64,000 nt of DNA from Clostridium aminobutyricum (lineage in GTDB: Bacteria > Bacillota > Clostridia > Peptostreptococcales > Anaerovoracaceae), in the NCBI RefSeq assembly GCF_017255415.1, contig NZ_JAFJZZ010000009.1:1-64000 (forward strand). Direction: 5' to 3'. The notes beneath the pieces are model-generated. The model had not been told where the DNA came from, did no database searches, and saw only the letters and a list, made by a program, of their open reading frames with translations. Numbering within the stretch: position 1 is the first letter of the stretch; every line of letters starts with the position of its first letter. Shown in pieces: positions 43,510-52,011 of this stretch. Made by a program: the position numbers and the translations under genes.

Positions 43510-44468
43510 AATTATGGGAAGATAGCGGAAAAGGAAGGAAAGCAGGTATTGCTGTATGTGTTTCTTTGGATGGTTGCTATCATGCACATATAGCTTGCTA
43601 TGGAAATACAACGACATTGAAAAAAGTGTCAGATATTTTGTTTAAGACGCATATAGAACCGCAATTGGGTGGTAAAGATTCTTTGAGATCATATTTGTTA
43701 AAAGAGGGCAAATATGAAGAAAAGGGAGAACAAGTTTTATGTACAAAGGGATTAGATGTAATACAGGATAAACAGGGAAAAAGAAATGATCTGGATGAAA
43801 TTGAAGCATTATTAAATGATAAATTGACGCCAGAGGAAATATTTAATACATCATTTCGGTATCGTAAATATGAGAAAATGATTAAATCTGCATATATCGA
43901 TAGACGATTAAAGGAAACGCCATTGATAAAAGATGTACATAACGAATGGCATGTTGGAAATTCGGGGAGTGGAAAGACATATTATTATTATCAATTATGT
44001 GAGGAATATTCGACAGAAAAAGTTTATATGACAACAGATTTTGAAAATGGTGGATTTGATTTCTATATTGAGCAGGGTGCACCGCCAATTATATTTCTTG
44101 ATGAATTTAAAGGGAATATGAGGTATGGACAGCTATTAACTATTCTGGATAAATACAGCAGAACTCAAACACATTGTAGATATGCCAATACATATAATTT
44201 ATGGACAACTTGCATTATTACATCTATATTTCCCCCAGATGAAGTGTATTCTTCGATGGTTGAAAATGACAGAAGAAATCGGGATAAGATAGATCAGTTA
44301 TTAAGAAGATTGGACATTATTGTTTATCATTATAAAGAGGATGCTGATTATAAAACTTTTTCAATACCTGCAAGCGAATATATAGATTATGATAATTTGA
44401 AGCAACGTGCATTAGGAAATAAAGCTGGATTTGTTGAAATGGATGATTTGAAAGATGTTCCTTTTTAA
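43467..44468 (+). CDS. HUH/SF3-helicase-type replication protein part (minus-one frame continuation)
   Basis: From 43467 the -1 frame is open to 44468. It shows GCYHAHIAC (a HUH motif), YLLKEGKY (the catalytic Tyr motif YxxK), then a helicase with Walker A GNSGSGKT, Walker B PIIFLDEF and ITSIFPP. This resembles replication initiators of small mobile elements, lacking only the N-terminal HUH motif 1. The only internal starts are weak (TTG 43566, no good ribosome binding site), which favours synthesis as a fusion with the FtsK-like part. It could nick the element's origin and unwind it. Confidence 0.7.
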   Translation, partial: EEYENPEYLADKFIELWEDSGKGRKAGIAVCVSLDGCYHAHIACYGNTTTLKKVSDILFKTHIEPQLGGKDSLRSYLLKEGKYEEKGEQVLCTKGLDVIQDKQGKRNDLDEIEALLNDKLTPEEIFNTSFRYRKYEKMIKSAYIDRRLKETPLIKDVHNEWHVGNSGSGKTYYYYQLCEEYSTEKVYMTTDFENGGFDFYIEQGAPPIIFLDEFKGNMRYGQLLTILDKYSRTQTHCRYANTYNLWTTCIITSIFPPDEVYSSMVENDRRNRDKIDQLLRRLDIIVYHYKEDADYKTFSIPASEYIDYDNLKQRALGNKAGFVEMDDLKDVPF

Positions 44469-44501
44469 TGATTAGTGCTAAGTTAGTGAAGGAGTGATTT
44501 T

Positions 44502-44699
44502 ATGGCAAAAGAAGTTCCTATATGGGAAAAATCAAACCTTACGTTAGAAGAAGCATCCGCATATTTTGGTATTGGCATTAACAAATTAAGAGAATTGACT
44601 AACGACAAAAATTGCCGTTTCGTAATCTGGTGTGGTAGCAAGAGATTGATTAAACGTAAGTTATTTGAAGATTATATAGAAAAGATGTACTCAATATAA
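44502..44699 (+). CDS. xis: Excisionase
   Basis: Protein of 65 aa with a winged-helix excisionase pattern (LTLEEASAYFGIGINKLRELT...LIKRKLFEDYI), like Xis of Tn916. It directs Int toward excision. It lies directly before the integrase gene. GAAGGAGTGAT precedes the ATG. Confidence 0.9.
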   Translation: MAKEVPIWEKSNLTLEEASAYFGIGINKLRELTNDKNCRFVIWCGSKRLIKRKLFEDYIEKMYSI

Positions 44700-44756
44700 T
44701 TACTTAGTGATGTTATGTTGATTATGGACAATGGGAAAACGTTAAGCTATAATTGG

Positions 44757-44775
44757 TTTGAGCGTGTTCTCTTTA
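44757..44775. promoter_or_regulatory. 19-bp element shared with the left end (inverted)
   Basis: The complement of 44757-44775 reads TAAAGAGAACACGCTCAAA and matches 38261-38279 (TAAAGAGAACACGTTCAAA) except one base. It lies just before the integrase ribosome binding site. It may bind Int, Xis or a regulator. Confidence 0.5.
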
Positions 44776-44797
44776 CGTTATGAAAGGAGATTTACTT

Positions 44798-46066
44798 ATG
44801 GCAGTAGAGAGACGCAAAGATAATAAAAAAAGGGTATTAAAGGAAGGCGAATATCAGCGAACAAACGGAACGTTTGAATATAAATGGAGAGACAAAACAG
44901 GAAAACGTCATTCCATTTACGCCAAGACGCTTGAAGAACTTCGTGAAAAAGAAGTTGATGTCCTGAGAGATGTATTAGACGGTATTAGGTCAGATAAAAA
45001 AGATTTAACAATCAATGACCTATATAATTTGTGGGTGCGAATTAAACGGGGATTGAAAGATAATACCTTTCAGAACTATAAGTATATGTACACACAATTT
45101 GTAGAGCCAGATTTCGGGAATATAAAGATTACAGATTTAAAAAGAACAGATGTGAGAGCCTTTTATAATCATCTTTCTGATAAGCAGAAGCTTAAAACAT
45201 CAACGATAGATAGTGTTCATACAGTTTTACATCAAGTATTAGAACTTGGAGTAGAAGATGAATATTTAAGATTTAATCCTTCTGATAATGCATTGAAAGA
45301 ACTAAAAAAAGCTCACAATAATGATTCTGAAAAACGAAGAGCATTGACAATTCCTGAGCAGGAACTTCTTGAAGAGTTTCTAAGTAAACAAGGACAATAT
45401 CATAGATGGTATCCTATTTTTATAACTCTTTTATGGACAGGCCTAAGGGTAGGTGAAATTACTGGATTACGTTGGAGTGATATTGATTTTGAAGATGAGA
45501 CAATCGATATAAATCATACTCTTGTTTACTACAGCAAAGGGGAAGTTGAAGGTTGCACATTTGCTGTTAACACACCTAAAACGGAAGCTGGAAAAAGAAC
45601 AGTTCCTATGTTGCCCAAGGTTAAGGAAGCATTTCTTTTAGAGAAGGAATATCAGAAAGAATGTGGAATTAAATGCAATGTAGTTGTGGACGGGTATACA
45701 GACTTTGTCTTTATAAATCGTTTTGGTGGAGTTCAGCATCAAGGAACACTTAATAAGGCATTAAGAAGAATTATTAGAGATTGCAATTATGAGGTGTTGG
45801 ATAAGAATCAGGGAGTTAAAGAAGTAACCTTACTTCCAAAATTCAGCAATCACTCGTTAAGACATACTTTTACAACTAGAATGTGTGAAGCAGGTGTTAA
45901 CATCAAAGCAATGCAAGATATTCTCGGACACGCCGATGCAGAGACTACAATGGACATTTATGCAGAGGCAACAAAAGATTTGAAACGTTCAGAACTGATT
46001 AATTTTGAAGATTATTTCAATAATCAAAGAAGTGCTCAAACTGTTAAAAGAAACAAGAGGTGTTAA
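44798..46066 (+). CDS. int: Tn916-type tyrosine integrase
   Basis: Site-specific recombinase of 422 aa. Residues about 10-60 form the arm-binding domain (KRVLKEGEYQRTNGTFEYKWRDKTGKR), then a SAM-like core-binding domain. The catalytic domain has GLRVGEITGLRW (Arg), HSLRHTF (HxxR) and MDIYAEA with the nucleophilic Tyr. Start 44798 is chosen for AAAGGAG at 44783-44789. It should recombine the CCGATCGA core at lysS and bind the TTTACGAC arm repeats at both ends. Confidence 0.95.
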   Translation: MAVERRKDNKKRVLKEGEYQRTNGTFEYKWRDKTGKRHSIYAKTLEELREKEVDVLRDVLDGIRSDKKDLTINDLYNLWVRIKRGLKDNTFQNYKYMYTQFVEPDFGNIKITDLKRTDVRAFYNHLSDKQKLKTSTIDSVHTVLHQVLELGVEDEYLRFNPSDNALKELKKAHNNDSEKRRALTIPEQELLEEFLSKQGQYHRWYPIFITLLWTGLRVGEITGLRWSDIDFEDETIDINHTLVYYSKGEVEGCTFAVNTPKTEAGKRTVPMLPKVKEAFLLEKEYQKECGIKCNVVVDGYTDFVFINRFGGVQHQGTLNKALRRIIRDCNYEVLDKNQGVKEVTLLPKFSNHSLRHTFTTRMCEAGVNIKAMQDILGHADAETTMDIYAEATKDLKRSELINFEDYFNNQRSAQTVKRNKRC

Positions 46067-46144
46067 GAAATCTTTAGAAAATTTCACTTCATAAAGTGCA
46101 GAAGGTTTTTATAAGAGATGATTATGAGAAGAGGTTGATTTTAA

Positions 46145-46954
46145 TTGGGTAGTTTTATTGACAATAAAATAGATGCATATAATAATCTTGTTGACGATAT
46201 CAACACCTTTGATTTGACTCATATAAATAAAGACGGAGGCATTCAGCTTGAAAATTACCCTGCATGTAAGGAAGTGAATCTCTGGAGTTGCTGGGAAGGT
46301 GGAAGAAATCATTTAGATGCGTCAATTTTACTTGTAGGTCAAGACTGGGGAAGTCTTAATTTTAAAGGTGAGACCATTGTGAAAAATATGGATTCGGGAA
46401 CCTATGATCCTAATACTTTTTGTTACATGGATGGAAATAATAGCCCGACAAACAGAACAATATGCGAGCTTTTACTTTAATTGATCAAAGATATCAATTA
46501 GAGAGTGATAATAACACTTATGAGAATCTGTTTTTTACTAATTTTGTCCCTTGGTATCGGGCAAGAAATGCAAATACAAGCAGTGGATTTAAAGATAGCT
46601 GGATTCAGCCAAGTTCGTTGCTAGTCGAAAGATTAGTAGATATAATTAGACCTAAAGTAATTCTTTGCCTTGGAAAAACAGTTTTTTGATGGGGTGCTTT
46701 TATCTGCAGGTCAGATATATGACTATAAGAAAAAGACATATAATATGGTTATTGAGGAAGGTGCGATTACCGTTCGATTTAAAACAGGTGAGGTTTCTAT
46801 TGTTCCCCTTACACATCCGGGAACATATGGAACATTAAATAGAAATGGACGTAAAAAGGTAGTAGATGGAGATAGGTTAGCGCTCCAAAGATTAGATTGG
46901 AAAAAAATAAATGAGATGCTAAATTGTCAAAACACAAGAGCCAATGATGTTTAG
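46145..46954 (+). pseudogene. Uracil-DNA-glycosylase-like gene, two frameshifts
   Basis: Three overlapping frames (46145-46480, 46462-46689, 46670-46954) form one protein of about 265 aa when joined. ILLVGQDWG and LTHPGTYG..NRNGRKK match the two active-site regions of uracil-DNA glycosylase-like proteins. The shifts lie near short T/A runs (about 46465-46480 and 46670-46690). It is either decayed or affected by sequencing errors. It lies beyond int at the right end of the element. Confidence 0.65.
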
Positions 46955-47029
46955 GTCTTACCCCTCTTAAAGGAACTTGAATTTACTATTTTTAATGTAC
47001 AAAAGAGGCTCAAATTATGCTAAATGAAG

Positions 47030-47059
47030 CATACGACCATTTTACGACAGCTTTACGAC
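47030..47059. repeat. Integrase arm-type repeats, right end
   Basis: CATACGAC, TTTACGAC and TTTACGAC start at 47030, 47041 and 47052, an exact 11-bp period in the same orientation as the left pair. Confidence 0.6.
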
Positions 47060-47165
47060 TACTTATAAAGAGTTTTGCAGAATTATAAAATGAAGACATA
47101 ATAAGAACATCATTAATTAGAGATATAAACAGCTATAAAGGGTTATAAATTGTTAGGTAGGATTT

Positions 47166-47194
47166 CCCGACAATGAAGCCGATCGAGAAATAAA
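47166..47194. repeat. attR of the lysS-integrated element
   Basis: Displaced copy of the lysS 3' end, 26 of 29 bp identical to 38169-38197, ending at a TAA in frame with the lost lysS end. The original lysS terminator follows. Confidence 0.85.
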
Positions 47195-47238
47195 TACCAA
47201 CAATCTCGAATGAGGAATATAGAATTGGAAATGATGTT

Positions 47239-47265
47239 AAGAGACAGAGAAATCTGTCTCTTTTC
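47239..47265 (+). terminator. Probable original lysS terminator
   Basis: AAGAGACAGA / TCTGTCTCTT stem with trailing Ts, now separated from lysS by the element. The 46955-47374 stretch otherwise holds only arm repeats, attR and AT-rich leader. Confidence 0.8.
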
Positions 47266-47374
47266 TGTTATGTCTTGTAAAGCAAAAATATTTCATTTAC
47301 AATGGGAGTGCATGAAAATAATGGTAATATAGATAATAAAAGTGTGAAATTTATAACGTAAGGAGAAAATCAAT

Positions 47375-48769
47375 ATGAAAAAAGAATTGCAAATTAAAGA
47401 TTTTTTTAGAAATATAGAGAGCTATTTGGATCAAGAAGTAACGATTCGAGGGTGGGTGAGAACCAATCGGAGCTCCAATAAATTCGGTTTTATCGAAATA
47501 AATGACGGCACCTTTTTTAAATCGGTTCAAGTAGTTTATGAACAAGAAACGATCGGAAATTTTGAACAGATAGCGAAAGCATCTATTTCAGCAGCGGTAA
47601 TGGTTCGGGGCATCTTAGTCGCCACTCCACAGGCAAAGCAGCCTTTCGAAATAAAAGCTCTGGAGGTTTCGGTAGAGGCAGGAGCTGATCCAGATTATCC
47701 GCTTCAAAAGAAGCGTCACAGTTTAGAATTTCTTCGTGAGATTGCGCACCTCAGACCGAGGAGCAATACGTTTGCTGCGGTCTTCCGAGTACGGTCTTTA
47801 GCCGCCTATGCCATTCATCAATTCTTTCAAGAAAATAACTTTGTATATGTCCATACACCGATCATAACCGGAAGTGATTGTGAAGGGGCAGGAGAAATGT
47901 TTCGGATTACCACGTTAGATCTTAAAGAGTTGCCTATGCAAGACGGATGCATCGATTATTCACAAGATTTTTTTGGCAAGGAAACGAGCTTAACGGTCAG
48001 CGGTCAGCTGGAAGCCGAGACCTTTGCATTGGCATTCCGAAACGTGTATACTTTTGGGCCTACTTTTAGAGCAGAGAACTCCAACACGGCCAGGCATGCT
48101 TCTGAGTTCTGGATGATTGAACCGGAAGTGGCTTTCGCGGATTTAAACGATAACATGAATTTGGCAGAATCTATGATTAAATATATCATCCATTATGTGC
48201 TTGAAAATGCGCCGGAAGAAATGGAGTTTTTCAACAATTTTATTGATAAGGGACTGCTTGAACGCTTGAATAACCTTGTAAGCAGCGATTTTGAACGCGT
48301 AACGTATACAGAAGCGGTGGATTTATTGATGAAGTCCGGGAGAGAATTCCAGTTCCCGGTTCAATGGGGAGTGGATTTACAGACGGAGCACGAACGTTAT
48401 CTGACAGAGGAAGTGTATAAAAAGCCGATATTTGTGACCGATTATCCAAAAGAAATCAAGGCTTTCTATATGAGACTAAATGAGGATGACAAGACGGTAG
48501 CGGCCTGCGATTTATTGGTTCCGGGCGTAGGAGAAATCATCGGAGGAAGCCAGAGAGAAGAACGGTATGACGTTTTATCGGCACGCATGAAAGAACTTGG
48601 ATTGGAAGAAAAAAATTATTGGTGGTATATGGATTTACGAAAATACGGAGGAGTGAAACATGCAGGGTATGGTCTGGGGTTTGAACGAATTATCATGTAT
48701 TTGACAGGCATGAGCAATATCAGAGACGTTGTGCCTTTCCCTAGGACTCCGAAAAATGCAGAGTTTTAA
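47375..48769 (+). CDS. asnS: Asparagine--tRNA ligase
   Basis: Class II synthetase of 464 aa. An N-terminal OB-fold ([24 protein letters not shown]) precedes the catalytic core with [21 protein letters not shown] (motif 2) and [21 protein letters not shown] (motif 3). The pattern is AsnRS rather than AspRS. AAGGAG precedes the ATG. Confidence 0.95.
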   Translation: MKKELQIKDFFRNIESYLDQEVTIRGWVRTNRSSNKFGFIEINDGTFFKSVQVVYEQETIGNFEQIAKASISAAVMVRGILVATPQAKQPFEIKALEVSVEAGADPDYPLQKKRHSLEFLREIAHLRPRSNTFAAVFRVRSLAAYAIHQFFQENNFVYVHTPIITGSDCEGAGEMFRITTLDLKELPMQDGCIDYSQDFFGKETSLTVSGQLEAETFALAFRNVYTFGPTFRAENSNTARHASEFWMIEPEVAFADLNDNMNLAESMIKYIIHYVLENAPEEMEFFNNFIDKGLLERLNNLVSSDFERVTYTEAVDLLMKSGREFQFPVQWGVDLQTEHERYLTEEVYKKPIFVTDYPKEIKAFYMRLNEDDKTVAACDLLVPGVGEIIGGSQREERYDVLSARMKELGLEEKNYWWYMDLRKYGGVKHAGYGLGFERIIMYLTGMSNIRDVVPFPRTPKNAEF

Positions 48770-48832
48770 GCATTTTATTTGCTCGTTTAGACTATAAATA
48801 GAATATCTTGACATAAAAGAAAGAGGTCGGAC

Positions 48833-49270
48833 GTGATGAGTAAATTGTTGATGGCGATTAAAGCGGGTATCCTGAAAGGAATAAAAACAGGCCTTTTGCT
48901 CTTGAAGGTCATGCTTCCTATTTATGCGGTGGTTGTTGTCATAAAATATTCCCCGATTATGCCTCTTTTAGAAAGAACTTTTGCGCCGGCGATGAAGCTG
49001 TTTCATTTGCCTGGAGATGCTGTCGTGCCTATTATTTCCGGATTTTTTACAGATGAGTACGGGGTAGTTGCAGCGATGAGTTCCTTTGACTTCTCCAAAG
49101 CGTCTATTACTACCATTGCGATGATTGCCTTAACGGCACACTCCTTACCGGTTGAATCAGCGGTGGGTAAAAAAATAGGCTTCCCTGTCATGCTTGTGGC
49201 AGCGTATCGATTAAGCATGGCTGTACTGGTTGGTATGTTGATAGGATGGTTAGGAGGCGTTTTTCTGTGA
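48833..49270 (+). CDS. GATE (nucleoside-recognition) domain membrane protein, first of pair
   Basis: Membrane protein of 145 aa with four hydrophobic segments and a gate-domain centre (SGFFTDEYGVVAAM). Two-gene GATE pairs like this resemble SpmA/SpmB and YjiH/YjiG-type proteins. Transport substrate unknown. The next gene starts within its stop codon (GTGA). Confidence 0.8.
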   Translation: MMSKLLMAIKAGILKGIKTGLLLLKVMLPIYAVVVVIKYSPIMPLLERTFAPAMKLFHLPGDAVVPIISGFFTDEYGVVAAMSSFDFSKASITTIAMIALTAHSLPVESAVGKKIGFPVMLVAAYRLSMAVLVGMLIGWLGGVFL

Positions 49271-49749
49271 GTGTCGGATGGGATATTATCGTGTTAGAAA
49301 TACTAAAGGGCGGTCTGATGACCATGGTGAATTTACTCAAGGTGCTCATACCGCTTATGATTATTATTGAGTTGCTTATGGTCTATCAGATCATGGAAAA
49401 GGTCGCAGTGAAGCTGGCGCCCCTAAGCAAGATGATGGGAATGAAGAAAGAAACGATTTTTCCCTTGTTGGTAGGCGTGATTATGGGGGTCACTTATGGT
49501 GCAGGCACATTAATTGAAATGAATAAGAAAACGCCGATATCCAAGAAAGATTTGATGCTCATGGGTGTCTTTATCTATCTTTGCCATGGGATAATAGAAA
49601 CCGGGCTGCTGTTTGGTGTAGCCGGTGCCAGCATTATTGTGGTGACGTTCGTACGACTCCTAATCGCCTTTGCTGTAACGGTGATCTTATCAAAAACACC
49701 GTATTTCAGGAAGATGGATACAGAAGATTTGACCGGAAATGAGGCATAG
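49267..49749 (+). CDS. GATE (nucleoside-recognition) domain membrane protein, second of pair
   Basis: Membrane protein of 160 aa. GTG start at 49267 overlaps the preceding stop by 4 bp and has TAGGAGG at 49250-49256, so the longer in-frame start at 49246 is unlikely. GVIMGVTYGAGTLIEM is the gate-like central motif. It probably works as a complex with the first protein. Confidence 0.8.
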   Translation: MSVGWDIIVLEILKGGLMTMVNLLKVLIPLMIIIELLMVYQIMEKVAVKLAPLSKMMGMKKETIFPLLVGVIMGVTYGAGTLIEMNKKTPISKKDLMLMGVFIYLCHGIIETGLLFGVAGASIIVVTFVRLLIAFAVTVILSKTPYFRKMDTEDLTGNEA

Positions 49750-49837
49750 AGAAATGATGAAAGCAAGATCGTAAAGGGACAATTCAAAACCTTGTTTTTT
49801 GATTGTCAGACAAATCGAACATTCTGACGATTTTCGT

Positions 49838-49866
49838 TTGCTATATGGGTTCTTAAATGCTATAAT
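49838..49866 (+). promoter_or_regulatory. Predicted sigma-A promoter
   Basis: TTGCTA (49838-49843), 17-bp spacer, TATAAT (49861-49866), 80 bp before the EF-G-like gene. Confidence 0.55.
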
Positions 49867-49945
49867 AAATATGTGAAGTTTTTGACATTTCAACAAGAAT
49901 TTTTCATGCTTTACAGAATCAAAAATAATTTTGGGAGGTCTTATT

Positions 49946-51910
49946 ATGAAGGGCTATACGAGCGACACTATCAGAAACGTTGCACTTGTTGGACACGGCG
50001 GATGTGGTAAAACTACATTCTTAGAAGCAGCTTTATTAGCAACAGGCGTAATTAACAGACTAGGTAAAGTGGAAGATGGAAACACAGTATCTGACTACGA
50101 CAAAATGGAAATTGAAAAAGGCTATTCAATTAATACGTCTGTCGTTCCAATTGAATGGAAAGACAGTAAAATTAATTTTATTGATACGCCGGGTTATTTT
50201 GATTTTATCGGGGAAGTAAATGCGGCGTTGCGAGTTGCAGAAGCAGCTGTTATTTTAGTAGACGCAGGAGCAGGTATTCAGGTTGGCACAGAACAGGCTT
50301 GGAAAGCTTGCGAAAGATATAAGAAACCAAGATTTATCGTAATAAATAAAAGAGACAAGGACGAATTTGATTTTTATAAAACATTTGATGAATTAAAGGC
50401 AAAATTCGGCGAAAGACTGATTCCTTTCAGCTGGCCGATTACAGCTGAAATCGATGAGGGCTTAAAGGAAGCGATTGCGATGACGGATGATGCTTTAATG
50501 GATAAATATTTCAATGGAGAGGATTTTACCGACGAAGAAATTAAAAAAGGACTGGTGCACGGTATCTCAGATGGCGTGATCGTTCCTGTGTGCTCTTCGG
50601 CGTTTTCTCTTGGACATGGCATTGAAGGGCTTATGGACTTACTTATTACCTATGTGCCTACCCCTTATGAACATGGCTCTTACTACGGATTTAATGATCA
50701 AAATGAACCGGTAGAAAGGCTGTCAGTGGTAGACGCGCCAATGTCTGCATTTGTTTTTAAGACAATTGTGGACCCATTTGTAGGGAAAATTTCCATCATG
50801 AAGGTGGTTACGGGAAAAATCAATTCCGGTACAGAAATCTTGAATGAGAGAACCGGAAAAGTAGAAAAGTTGGGAAAGCTGTTTTTCCTCCGGGGAAAAA
50901 CTCAGCTGGAATTGAATTATGCGGAAGCGGGCGATATTGTAGCAGTGGCAAAACTCCAATATACGTTATCGGGGGATACTCTCTGCGACAAGCATGATCC
51001 AATTCGTTACTTGCCGCTTGATTTCCCTGAGCCATCTTATTTTATTGCAATAGAAGCAGTGGATAAGGCAGACGAAGAAAAAATGGGCACGGGACTCAAC
51101 AAGCTGAGAGAAGAAGACCCATCCTTTATCGTTTCCAGAAACGCAGAAACCAAGCAGACACTGCTTGGCGGTCAAGGGGAAATACAGCTTAGCATTATTC
51201 TAGCAAAATTAAAGGATCGATTCGGCGTAAATGTGAAGACGGTACCTCAAAAGATTGCTTACAGAGAAACCATCAAAGGGCAATCGGATGTTCAGGGCAA
51301 GCATAAGAAACAATCCGGCGGTGCAGGACAATACGGGGACGTTCATATCCGATTCTCCCCTTCACAGGAAGAATTTGAGTTCTCCGAAGCACTGTTCGGC
51401 GGATCTATTCCAAAGAACTATGTACCGGCTGTTGAAAAGGGGCTTCGTGAATCCATGGACAAAGGCCCTCTTGCAGGCTGCAAAGTAGTAAATATCAAGG
51501 CTGTTCTATACGACGGTTCTTACCATGATGTAGACTCCAATGAAATGGCCTTTAAAATTGCCGCTTCCCTTGCTTTTAAGAAGGGTATTGTGGAAGCAAA
51601 ACCTTGCTTGCTTGAGCCGGTGATGCACCTGGATATCGTTGTTCCGGAAGAGTATATGGGCGATGTAATGGGCGATATGAACAAGAGAAGAGGGAAGATT
51701 CTTGGAATGGAGCCGCTTCAGGAAGGCGGGCAGCGGTTGATGGCAGAAGCTCCGCAAGCGGAAGTATTCGACTATGCGATATCCTTGAGAGCAATGACAC
51801 AGGCGAGAGGAAGCTTTACTCTTCGATTTGAGAGATATGAAGAAGTTCCAATGCATTTGGCTGAAAAGATTATCGCTAAACATAAAGAAGCGACGGAAGC
51901 GTCGAATTAA
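49946..51910 (+). CDS. EF-G-like translational GTPase (second type)
   Basis: Protein of 654 aa. G1 GHGGCGKTT, G3 DTPGYFDF and G4 NKRD (canonical NKMD has Met) are visible, followed by domains II-V (KKQSGGAGQYGDVHIRF; EPVMHLDIVVPEEYMGDVMGDMNKRRG). It is shorter than canonical EF-G (about 690 aa) and lacks a typical switch I RGITI sequence, having EKGYSINTS instead, so it is an EF-G paralogue. Start 49946 has GGGAGG at 49933-49938. Confidence 0.9.
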   Translation: MKGYTSDTIRNVALVGHGGCGKTTFLEAALLATGVINRLGKVEDGNTVSDYDKMEIEKGYSINTSVVPIEWKDSKINFIDTPGYFDFIGEVNAALRVAEAAVILVDAGAGIQVGTEQAWKACERYKKPRFIVINKRDKDEFDFYKTFDELKAKFGERLIPFSWPITAEIDEGLKEAIAMTDDALMDKYFNGEDFTDEEIKKGLVHGISDGVIVPVCSSAFSLGHGIEGLMDLLITYVPTPYEHGSYYGFNDQNEPVERLSVVDAPMSAFVFKTIVDPFVGKISIMKVVTGKINSGTEILNERTGKVEKLGKLFFLRGKTQLELNYAEAGDIVAVAKLQYTLSGDTLCDKHDPIRYLPLDFPEPSYFIAIEAVDKADEEKMGTGLNKLREEDPSFIVSRNAETKQTLLGGQGEIQLSIILAKLKDRFGVNVKTVPQKIAYRETIKGQSDVQGKHKKQSGGAGQYGDVHIRFSPSQEEFEFSEALFGGSIPKNYVPAVEKGLRESMDKGPLAGCKVVNIKAVLYDGSYHDVDSNEMAFKIAASLAFKKGIVEAKPCLLEPVMHLDIVVPEEYMGDVMGDMNKRRGKILGMEPLQEGGQRLMAEAPQAEVFDYAISLRAMTQARGSFTLRFERYEEVPMHLAEKIIAKHKEATEASN

Positions 51911-51917
51911 TAAGATG

Positions 51918-51947
51918 ACACCCTCGGAAAACTTCCGGGGGTGTTTT
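51918..51947 (+). terminator. Intrinsic terminator of the EF-G-like gene
   Basis: ACACCCTCGGAA / TTCCGGGGGTGT stem followed by TTTT. Confidence 0.85.
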
Positions 51948-52011
51948 GCGGTTGGAATTCCTTTTTTAGTGTGATAAAATGAGAAAAACAGACGCAGAAG
52001 GGAAAGAAGTG

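Larger units (their letters stand above)
38169..47194. mobile_element. Integrative element (about 9 kb) in lysS carrying a BglI-like restriction-modification system
   Basis: Boundaries are the duplicated lysS 3' end. Contents: RHH protein, DNA methyltransferase, restriction enzyme, controller protein, tandem-RHH protein, small unknown proteins, FtsK-like ATPase, HUH/helicase Rep, excisionase and tyrosine integrase, then a broken UDG-like gene. The region is visibly more AT-rich than its flanks. No conjugation apparatus is present, so a mobilisable rather than self-conjugative element is inferred, with FtsK and Rep as candidate transfer/replication functions. Confidence 0.85.

Noticed and set aside
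46462-46690. Programmed frameshifting in the UDG-like gene
   Set aside because: Neither break has a canonical slippery heptamer in phase, and two opposite shifts in one gene fit decay or sequencing error better.
38169-47194. Full conjugative element (ICE)
   Set aside because: No type IV secretion genes such as VirB4-, VirB6- or TcpA/TraG-like proteins beyond one FtsK-like ATPase are present, so a mobilisable element is the safer call.
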